The translations under genes were made by a program, and so were the position numbers. This document shows, piece by piece, positions 19,948-27,056 of a stretch of DNA of 27,056 bases. How positions within the stretch are numbered: position 1 is the stretch's first letter; the number at the start of each line of letters is the position of its first letter. Source of the stretch: Mycoemilia scoparia. Lineage: Eukaryota; Kickxellomycota; Kickxellomycetes; Kickxellales; Kickxellaceae. The stretch lies in contig JANBPU010000217.1 of the NCBI GenBank assembly GCA_027575805.1, positions 1-27,056 of the forward strand, read 5' to 3'. Below the pieces are notes generated by a model that was given only the letters and a program-made list of their open reading frames with translations, made no database searches and was not told where the DNA came from.

Positions 19948-21761
19948 TCACCCCGTATTGAATTTAGAAGGGCCTGTTGTAAACTGGCCTGTGAGTGGCG
20001 TTTGGTCAGCATCAAGGCGAAGGTTGTGAGTAGGAGTAACCACGCTGATTTCCTGAGCAGGTCTTGATGGAGACTTGACTTTGGTCTTAGGCCCATGTTT
20101 TCGTTTGGTAATCTTGGCCATGCGCTTCTGTTTGTTGTTTTGGGTTGACCTTCTTGAAAAGACACTTATATCGGGTATTTCTCCTGATACTGGGAGAAGG
20201 TTGTGGGCAAACCTAACCATACTATTTCCCGGAGTGCCCTGGTGTCTGGTAGTCCTTCTGTCTGAGCCTGAGGTCAGGCGGAACCCGTAGTCCTATTCCA
20301 GTATAGTACATGGTCATATAGAGAATTAATGTTTAGCGCCAATACATTAGTTGCAATATGTTGATAAAAGAGCATAGTTGGGCTAGCCATATTATACTTG
20401 CGTTAAAACTCTTCTTGATGGACTCGACTTTAGTGGGTTTTAATCCAAATCTTATAAGCTCGGCCATGGCATTATCCCAGCCATGGACTTCAAAGTAAGT
20501 ACCACGGCTGGATAGCCCCATGCTTTTAAAGTTTGGCCCAGACATGGCACTAAAAGCAAATAACAAAAATGGGTGTAAGACATTTTATGATGTAATATGC
20601 AAATGGTTATAGAAAGTTGATCCAGGAGCACCAAGTGAGGGGAGGTGGGAGAGAGTATCCATCAAGATTGAACACAATGGGATTGTGCAATATTTTAAAT
20701 GACAAAGAAATCCGAAGAAATAGACCTAGACTTTCACTTGTTCTAGGAGTGTATATCTCTCTTCAATACGGCTGGAGCCTTGGATGGTGAAAGGGGTTTG
20801 TAAAGATGTTTAGACATTTATACCTGTGTATCGCTTCTAAGAATTTGCCAGACTTTCCAGGAGATACTCTGGTTGTGTCGCTTTCATCGTCGCTAGGGTC
20901 TTCTGTGCACTTTCTCTTTTGGCCAGTTGGCGTAGTAGCGATATTGATGCTGTGGTTCCCGGCACAGGGCTGACTCTGCTGTGGCTGAGCTTGAGTTTGG
21001 ATTATGTTGAGATTGGGCTGACTATTTTGAAATAATATGTGCTGATATCCCTGCATAGTTTGTTGCAAAGTGGGATTGGGCGGATCATTCGCCAACAGAG
21101 TAGTGCTGCAAGGGTTGTGGTGCTGCTGTGGTTCTGTTGTATCGTTGTTAGCCGCAGGAAAGCTTGGAGCGTTGTTATCATTTCGACCCTGTGGAGCTGA
21201 GCTTGACTGTTGCAGATAATTACTCGCCGTTAGATTATGAAAATAAGGACAGCTAGGCTTCTCCCTTGGGTAACCAGCTATGAAGAGGTTGTGATGAAAA
21301 AAGTATAACCTGCGAAAACTTTCCACATCGGCGGGATTAGAGTTTTGGTTTGCTGATGTATTGATACCAGCTGGCACACCATTAACATCATGACTGTTAA
21401 CGTAGGCATTCCCGCCATTTCCAAACGGCTCTAAAGTGTTTCCACTAAAAGGCATGTGGGCTACAGAATCTGCGCTATTACACATTGACCTGGCTTCAGT
21501 AGTAGCATATGGAAACAAGTTCGGTTGGTCATTAGGGGAAAACGGTGTGTTCAAGCTAGATCCATAATCTGGTAGTGACTGGTGGCTTGAGCTTTGTACC
21601 TGACTCTGCTGGTTTTGCAGTCCAAAACTTTGCATATTGTGGTTAGAAATGCTGTGCTGGTCAAATGAACTGCTATTATCATGGATCTCGTTATTGATTG
21701 CTTCGTTATGAGTATCTGTTCCTAGGAATTGCCAACTGCCCAGCCCGCTATTGTTATTCAT
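19948..21761 (-). CDS. HSF-domain transcription factor, divergent (3 exons, one GC-AG intron)
   Basis: Exons: 21761-20824, 20549-20402 and 20292-19948, encoding 476 residues. Intron 1 (274 nt, phase 2) is GTATAA...TTTAG. Intron 2 (109 nt, phase 0) needs a GC donor, AAC|GCAAGT, with acceptor AATAG. Residues 1-300 are Asn/Gln/Ser-rich and disordered, with a KRKCTEDPSDDESD patch near 290. A heat-shock-factor-type DNA-binding fold spans about 305-385: GKFLEAIHSAM, RGTYFEVHGWDNAMAELI, then SIKKSFN joined to DYGFRL, which aligns with the recognition helix and following YGF of HSF proteins. Lys-rich motifs (KQKRMAKITKRKHGPKTK) in the last exon suit nuclear import. The domain sits late in the protein, unlike classical HSF1, and I see no heptad-repeat trimerisation region after it. 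Targets cannot be inferred. The HSF assignment rests on pattern, not an alignment. Confidence 0.72.
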
Positions 21762-22582
21762 ATTGTACTAGTCGAAGACAAATAAATGAATCAACCTAGA
21801 ACCAAATGCTTAGTATAAATATGAGATCCTTAATTTAAACCTTTGTTAAAATACTTGAAAAGTCGAAGTATTATATTTCATGGCACCAAAGGGTAGAGTT
21901 TAGAAGGAAAAAATAGTGTTTAAATAATCAGACAGTATAGGAAGCAAAGCAATTTTTATTTATGTTTTACCACTTGTTGCGGTTATGGCCAAAGCATTCT
22001 ACTAAACCTATGGATGATAAGCAGAAGCCCACGACACCATGTGCTCTACGGTATTGTAACGGCTCCCGTTCTTCTCACGCATAACCATTTGCACAGGTAT
22101 GCACTTTTTTCTCACAGAAACGGCTATTGACCGGCAGGGTGAGGGCGGAAAGGCATCATTTGTTGCAGCTTCAAGCCAAGACAAATGCACCCACCATACC
22201 CTGCAATGACTGGAAGGTGACGTGTATTTACTAAAACTTGCACCCCAAATTGTTGATATACTTTTCAGAGCCTCTAGTTTGTATAGAATAGAGTATAAGT
22301 TGATAAAGATAAGAGTGTTAAAAGTTACTAGGGTCATTTGAACATAACAAAACTTAAGTAAGCACTTTGATAGTTATCGCCGATGTTTACCTAATACAGT
22401 GGATTGTCTCTTGAAAGGAACTGAGAAGTTACACTCTAGCACAGTGGAAAATTCGGGTTCATAGAATGAGTGTGAACTACTAATAAGGCTTAATCCCAGG
22501 AATCGCTTTACTTATTATTTAGAAATCCTGAGTAATAGCCTCATCATTGCTATGCCAATGAAGTTAACAAGGTCTCTGATAA

Positions 22583-22720
22583 AAGCATGACAGAGTGATA
22601 CCCGGCGTAGTAGCCAATCATCACCAAAATTGCAGCTTAAAATGTATGGCTGCTTATGAATGTGCTTTGGAAGGAATGCATGAAGGTATTCCTTTGTTCC
22701 CTTTTGATGGAGAACCTTTC
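22583..22720 (+). repeat. Family B MITE-like element, copy 4 (degraded)
   Basis: Recognisable from GCATGACAGAGTGATAC, TAGCCAATCATCACCA, CAGCTTAAAATGTATGG and TTGTTCCCTTTTGATGGAGA. Both ends are eroded compared with the copy at 23742. Confidence 0.5.
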
Positions 22721-23025
22721 GGTTCATTCAGCAATTGATCCAAACCGTGATGCTTCAACCAGCTGTATTTTCTTTATGGCGGAGCTCCATCAAGATAAAG
22801 GGGGATAGAATGCACTACAATCGCATTCTTTCGCCAGCTTTGTTGCTGCATGGCTTCTGGGCTAGGCTCCAGAATACATGGGCTGATATGGCCAATAGCA
22901 TCGAGATGCATCATGGAAAGCAATTACTCTATTGTTCCCATTGTGATTTTCAGCAGAGTGCTTTGTAAGCCGTGGTTATAACCGGTGATATTTGCTTAGG
23001 TTTACAAACTGCCACAACGACTTAA

Positions 23026-23132
23026 ATATGTGGATGTGTTTTTGAAGCGTTAATGACTCGTTTGGTTATGGTTGCCCCCCCCTATAACCATTGGCCACCA
23101 AGATGTATCCTTCAAAAATTATTACCCATATG
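23026..23132. repeat. Family A MITE-like element, copy 9
   Basis: Left end GTGTTTTTGAAGCGT, core CTCGTTTGGTTATGGTTGCC with a C run, then CTATAACCATTGGCCACCAA, and right end CCTTCAAAAATTATTACCC followed by ATAT. Confidence 0.65.
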
Positions 23133-23197
23133 AATGCGCGCTTCTTTCAAAACTACTTGGGTCTCAGTTTTATATGTAAAGGACTTGGCTAATTTGA

Positions 23198-23640
23198 CAA
23201 GTAAAATATTTTTATTATCGTATTTTGGTACCCATTATTGGCATAATCCCCAACGTTGTTTCTGCTGGCATAGCTGAACAGCCAGAGTTCTTGCCAGAAT
23301 TTAATTGGGGTTTACCTCGTATATACCCTCATGAGGAATGCTGGTATAGGGAAGCAACTTTTTAATTTGGGTTCTGGTGTTAGTGAAAGCATCATTGTTG
23401 TCAAAAATAGTGTAGGATGTGCTTTAACACCTGATGGTGGAAATAATGCACATTATATGCTTTCTTACAGAGATTCCAATTAAAGATGAATTTTGTGATA
23501 AAGCTCTATAGCTTGCTGATCCAACACGAGGTTCGTCAAGTTTTCAGTGGTTTGAAGGCAAACACAGGCTTTCCAACCATAAAGTCTTATGCCCACATTT
23601 GATTTTTCTGATAAGTCAATCATGGCCTTCATAACCCTAT
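23198..23640 (+). pseudogene. Possible decayed coding region of unknown family
   Basis: Three consecutive stretches in different plus-strand frames have protein-like composition. 23198-23365 reads through IIPNVVSAGIAEQPEFLPEF and IYPHEECWYREA. 23331-23483 reads SGVSESIIVVKNSVGCAL and GGNNAHYMLSYRD. From 23470 a third frame reads EIPIKDEFCDKAL, then after one stop TRGSSSFQWFEGKHRLSNHK. The segments seem to follow one another as one protein broken by shifts and a stop, which would make it a pseudogene. It could also be an unrecognised gene with introns, or chance. I do not recognise the family. It is flanked by family A and B elements. Confidence 0.3.
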
Positions 23641-23741
23641 AGTCAAGCATTTGGAAAAACAAAACAGTGTAGGAGTCCATTTCTCTTAACCGTTCGTCAT
23701 AAATATTTCTAGATTTCGAGTCAACCCATGGGGCAGAGTGT

Positions 23742-23899
23742 ATATGGCAAGTTCTCCACAAAAAGGAAACAGACGGGTGCGCTCACACATTCCCTGCAAA
23801 TCAGCGCATAGCCCATACATTTTAGCTGGAGTCTCAGGGATGATTGGCTAGTATCTAAGCTAATATCATAGTGCCCTTTTAGAGGAGACTCTGCCATAT
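23742..23899 (-). repeat. Family B MITE-like element, copy 5 (best preserved)
   Basis: Inverted termini are clear: ATATGGCAAGTTCTCC at the left, and at the right GGAGACTCTGCCATAT, whose complement is ATATGGCAGAGTCTCC. The interior includes CATTTTAGCTGGAGTCTCAG and GGATGATTGGCTAGTATC. Its right end overlaps the left end of the neighbouring family A element. Confidence 0.75.
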
Positions 23900-24016
23900 G
23901 GGCAATAATTTTTGAAGGGTGAAAGTTTACTAGTAAAACTGGACATCCATTTAGCTGCGATTGCCCCTATAATCACTGGTTCCAAAAATTCACTCTTCAA
24001 AAATTATTGCCCATAT
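23896..24016. repeat. Family A MITE-like element, copy 10 (best preserved)
   Basis: About 121 bp with near-perfect inverted ends of roughly 28 bp: ATATGGGCAATAATTTTTGA then AGGGTGAA at the left, and the complement at the right with one difference (AGAGTGAA). The interior has the palindrome TTTACTAGTAAA and the core CCATTTAGCTGCGATTGCCC then CTATAATCAC. Confidence 0.8.
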
Positions 24017-24688
24017 ATTCAATTGACAACCGAATACCGAATTTTAAAGTGCAGGTCATTTCAATACCCACAGAGCAGAACCCCATTGTTCTCAGTAGTT
24101 GTAAAATCCAGATAAATCCATTAGTGTCATTGACGGGATTTCCTTTGATTTATTGCTCTAATAGGGTTAATAAAAAAGCCAGAAGAGGAAATCTATCTTT
24201 ATTAACTGCCAAATAATACTAGAATCCCGCCACAATGATGATCTTTTATCTAAATGGATCTAGGCACTTGGTGTCAGCAATTTTATCTAGTGGGGCATAT
24301 TTCTCAGTAATGTAGCTACTGCATATCAAAAGATGACCATTGTGAAGGGTTCATAATGCACCAAAAACTAAATGGGGTGGAGAGCACAAAGTTTAGCCAT
24401 GAATGTGACTCCCCAACCTGCAGCTTTAAGGAGTGGCTATGGCAATAAAGAGGGTGACGCGTGCTTGGTAAACATCACCAGATCATAGCAGCGGCAGAAA
24501 GAAAGAGCTTGAAGATGAAGTCCATTCCTAACACAGAATGGCTTGTGAATAATTTAAGGCGTAGTGGTATCCCCGATCCACAAAATATTGAATATAAATA
24601 ACCCAAGGATGCCCATAAATTCCTAACAATAACATTAATGGTCTTGAGTTCCTATTTTTAACGTATTTTACTTTATACATCCTTTACT

Positions 24689-26326
24689 ATGATTCCGCCC
24701 GAACTAAAAACCCGCATATGCCAGTATATTACTAAAAAGTCAAATGTTGACGATCTAGTTCAGCTTGAGGCTGTTTCTAGAGAGTGGTTTGAAGCTGCAA
24801 ACAACTACCGGTGGGAACATCATGACTTCTTCTGTCCTATTCCAGAGGAGTTTAAGAGGCTAGTTATCCGATGTTATATTTCTAGCGAAGCAAAAGAAGC
24901 CGAGAAAGCGAGAAGAGCAAAGAGCAACAGTTTGTTCCTCAGTGTGGGACATCAGTACACTAGAGCTCTGAGCATTGACGGTGATTTGGCGTTGGCCAAA
25001 AGTCTTCATGAGGTTAGCTGCCCAGAACTAAGCTCTTTACAGGTTGAAATATATCCAGAAACTTTAGATGTTTTGCCAAAATTCATAAATCACAACAGCA
25101 ACATCAGCGAGATGACTATCCATGGCCCAGCCAGGGAAATCGCTACAGCTTCTCTTTCTGCACCCGCGCTAATGAATTCCATAACAGCCACATCCGGATC
25201 CCTAACCAGGCTTCAGATAAATCTGCTGCTCTTCAGAATACCAAGCTTTGGCTACTTATTGGACCAAATGCCAAATCTCAGGCAGCTAAAGATGAGCGTA
25301 TGCTTTATTGAGGACGTTTCTGAAATATTTGTTGATCGAAAAAAGAAACAGGAGCTGAATACAGGCGAGCAGTACCCGAATCTGAAGGAGCTATCGATCT
25401 CACGACTCTACATATCAGTAAAAGACGTAAGGATTGTGACTAGGTCCGTGTTTAATACACGTATGTTTCCTCGCTTGGCAATAATCAAGCAATCGTATAT
25501 CCAAATTTCCCAAGGGAATAGGGATGAGTTTATACCAAAGGATGCGGTGGAAGTTCCACCACACATCTTATTCCAGATGCCCATCCCTAGCCTGGTAGAC
25601 CTCTGTATCTTTGACTTCAACGCACACATATCAAGAACAATCGGAGCCAACTGTACAAACCTCCGACTGCTACACTTTGAAGCAAAAATTTTTATAAGTG
25701 CGCATAGGCTTCCGGTGATATGGGACGGGCTTTCAAAACTTTCTAAACACCTTCCACGCCTAACCGAGTTTAGCATGCAATTTGATGTATATACAACCGA
25801 TGATAAGGAAATGCTGGACTCCGTGTTCTTCGGCGACCCCAGAATGCTCAATGAATACAGCCAGGAGGATGACAGTCAGAGATCCATCTTCAGACAAGCA
25901 GCAGCATTGCCCATAGATTTTGGCTGGAAGGATCTGCGCAAGATCAATCTAAAGTGCTGGAATGGATTCTCGCCAAAGATCTTTATAATGCTGGCCCAGT
26001 TCAAGCAGCTGGAGCATCTCAAGTTATACATGAGCACATTGAAACATATGGATGGCTGCGCATCGTTTATACTGCAAGAACTATTGCAAGGAACGGGTGG
26101 CAACGGCAATGAGCAAGTGAAAAGGAGCGTGCTTTTCCCAAAACTCAAATCTGCCCACATCTCGATTTCCCACGGTGACCCATCAACCCGAAGCCAGTGT
26201 CAAGGACTGGTTGATCTTGTCAGCACAGCCAGGCTGATCGAAATACAAGGACCCAGCTGCAACCGTGATGTGTGGGCAGAGATCTCCCAGAATTATCCCC
26301 AAATTGCCTGGAAAATTTACTGCTAA
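24689..26326 (+). CDS. F-box / leucine-rich repeat protein
   Basis: Single-exon ORF of 545 residues beginning MIPPELKTRICQYI. Residues 1-40 match the F-box pattern: Pro-Glu-Leu at the start, Ile/Leu spacing, then DLVQLEAVSREWFEAAN. The rest shows irregular leucine-rich periodicity (for example MPNLRQLKMS, YPNLKELSISRL, CTNLRLLHFEAK, LTEFSMQFD, FKQLEHLKLYMSTLKHMDG), consistent with a degenerate LRR solenoid of some 15-20 repeats. F-box proteins connect substrates, held by the C-terminal repeats, to SKP1 in SCF ubiquitin ligases. No substrate can be inferred. Genes of this type belong to large lineage-specific families in some early-diverging fungi, to my knowledge. It is convergent with the gene at the right edge. 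Confidence 0.75.
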   Translation: MIPPELKTRICQYITKKSNVDDLVQLEAVSREWFEAANNYRWEHHDFFCPIPEEFKRLVIRCYISSEAKEAEKARRAKSNSLFLSVGHQYTRALSIDGDLALAKSLHEVSCPELSSLQVEIYPETLDVLPKFINHNSNISEMTIHGPAREIATASLSAPALMNSITATSGSLTRLQINLLLFRIPSFGYLLDQMPNLRQLKMSVCFIEDVSEIFVDRKKKQELNTGEQYPNLKELSISRLYISVKDVRIVTRSVFNTRMFPRLAIIKQSYIQISQGNRDEFIPKDAVEVPPHILFQMPIPSLVDLCIFDFNAHISRTIGANCTNLRLLHFEAKIFISAHRLPVIWDGLSKLSKHLPRLTEFSMQFDVYTTDDKEMLDSVFFGDPRMLNEYSQEDDSQRSIFRQAAALPIDFGWKDLRKINLKCWNGFSPKIFIMLAQFKQLEHLKLYMSTLKHMDGCASFILQELLQGTGGNGNEQVKRSVLFPKLKSAHISISHGDPSTRSQCQGLVDLVSTARLIEIQGPSCNRDVWAEISQNYPQIAWKIYC

Positions 26327-26714
26327 GCGTTGTTTGTAAACCGCATTTTCTTTAATATCGAGTTTGTTTTGTCTTTATTTTTTGGCATCTTGCTCATTTG
26401 TTCAATATTTTGTAAAGTAAACCATGTTTATAGTATCGGTTGCAATGTATCACACTGCCCCCTACTACTTGGCAATAAACACAAGCAATGCTCTTACAAT
26501 CTCATTTGTGATATTATATCCTTTTTTTGAAAGTAATAAAGAATTGCTGAAAAAAAGATTAAAAGCGATGATACTTGAACACAAAACAAAATAACTGGGG
26601 TGGGGGAGATTCCATGCGAGAATGTCACAATATAGGCAAGAAATTGGAATGAAAGGCTCGACTAGGCACCATAGAGACGACTAATATGCTTTCTCCATAC
26701 AAAGGCGTTTAGTA
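26327..26714. other. Convergent 3' spacer
   Basis: Holds the 3' ends of the F-box gene and the collagen-like gene. AT-rich, with AGTAATAAAG near 26532-26541 as a possible polyadenylation signal. The short open frame at 26330-26530 lies just past the F-box stop and is not supported as a gene. Confidence 0.4.
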
Positions 26715-27056
26715 TTAATATTCATCATCGCAGTCTTCGTCTCCCTTGCCACCCTTGCTTCCCTTGTTCTTGTATTTTTTGTCCTTGTAGTCATCATCCT
26801 TGCCCTTGTGACCATTTTTGCCCTTGTCGCCGTATTTGCCATTTCCCCCATGGTTTCCTTTGTCACCTTTGCTTCCCTTGTCTCCATCTTTGTAGCTGGG
26901 AGGCTGAGGTGCTGGTGGTGAAACTGGAGGAGCTGGGACATATGGAGATGGGCTTGGGACTGGAGGAGGAGCTGGAACGTAGGGAGGTGGGGTTGGAACT
27001 GTTGGTGGGGTTGGGACTGGGACGTCAGTTGAGCAAGGTGTTGTTGGGGCTTGTGG
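26715..27056 (-). CDS. Proline-rich, collagen-like secreted protein (3' part; runs off the right edge)
   Basis: The last 113 codons are present, in frame to the window edge, with stop TAA at 26717-26715. The visible part starts with about 52 residues of Pro/Thr/Val/Ser repeats (for example VPAPPPVPSPSPYVPAPP) after a TTPCSTD motif. A roughly 50-residue Gly/Lys/Asp-rich segment follows with an irregular collagen-like period (KGDKGNHGGNGKYGDKGKNG), then an acidic tail ending EDCDDEY. Codon use changes little across the join. No transmembrane or GPI signal is seen at the C-terminus. A cell-wall or secreted role is inferred from composition and from its likeness to the proline-rich exon at 8867-9350. 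The start, signal peptide and any N-terminal domain lie outside the window. Confidence 0.7.
   Translation of the reverse strand, partial: PQAPTTPCSTDVPVPTPPTVPTPPPYVPAPPPVPSPSPYVPAPPVSPPAPQPPSYKDGDKGSKGDKGNHGGNGKYGDKGKNGHKGKDDDYKDKKYKNKGSKGGKGDEDCDDEY

Larger units (their letters stand above)
21762..24688. other. Long divergent spacer between HSF-like and F-box genes
   Basis: Nearly 3 kb holding family A and B elements and the possible decayed coding region at 23198-23640. Open frames at 22008-22337 (minus), 22735-22968 (plus) and 23480-23761 (minus) are unrecognised. Nothing else was identified in 24020-24688 apart from the F-box gene's promoter region. Confidence 0.45.

Noticed and set aside
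20385..20400. GTATAA as donor for the second HSF intron
   Set aside because: It resembles the first intron's donor but puts the last exon in a frame that ends after about 24 residues and destroys the YGF match; the GCAAGT donor keeps both.
22735..22968. 77-residue plus-strand open frame
   Set aside because: Starts at the eroded edge of a family B element and has no recognisable features.
26760..26790. DDDYKDKK resembling an epitope tag
   Set aside because: It does not match the FLAG sequence, and lies in a natural Lys/Asp-rich repeat.
1..27056. tRNA, rRNA or CRISPR features
   Set aside because: I looked for tRNA-like TψC motifs and regular spacer-repeat arrays and saw none. Dispersed repeats here are irregularly spaced and belong to inverted-repeat elements.

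Overview
The window is nuclear DNA of a filamentous fungus. Genes are interrupted by short introns (84-374 nt where exons can be joined), intergenic spacers are long, and short dispersed inverted-repeat elements are common. The set of an ERV2-type ER sulfhydryl oxidase, a GH17 cell-wall glucanase, HSF-type regulator, F-box/LRR protein and proline-rich secreted proteins fits a fungus. The style, including an F-box/LRR gene and an ICE2-like gene that yeasts lack as far as I know, suggests an early-diverging (zygomycete-type) lineage. I cannot fix the species from sequence alone.

Layout, left to right. 1-772: gene-free, with two copies of a short inverted-repeat element. 773-1321 (-): two-exon gene for a small, probably mitochondrial protein of unknown function. 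2058-6235 (-): two-exon gene for a 1355-residue homologue of little elongation complex subunit 2 (ICE2/NARG2). 6236-8866: repeats and a CT microsatellite. 8867-9350 (+): exon for a signal peptide plus proline-rich segment, ending in a phase-1 splice donor. 11266-12267 (+): GH17 beta-1,3-glucanase ORF with its own signal peptide. The two can be joined in frame, suggesting one locus with two alternative first exons. 12916-15786 (-): disordered RING-H2 ubiquitin ligase, convergent with the glucanase. 17429-18735 (+): three-exon ERV2 homologue whose second intron is filled with mobile-element copies. 19948-21761 (-): three-exon HSF-domain transcription factor needing a GC-AG intron. 21762-24688: gene-free, with repeats and a probable decayed coding region. 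24689-26326 (+): F-box/LRR protein. 26715-27056 (-): 3' part of a proline-rich, collagen-like protein running off the right edge.

The genes do not form a pathway cluster. A loose theme is secretion and the cell wall: ERV2 makes disulfides in the ER, the GH17 enzyme remodels glucan, and two proline-rich proteins look extracellular. The others act in transcription (ICE2, HSF-like) and ubiquitin-dependent turnover (RING, F-box). The non-coding DNA is dominated by two families of MITE-like elements, here called A (about 75-125 bp) and B (about 140-180 bp), plus a third shared segment C.
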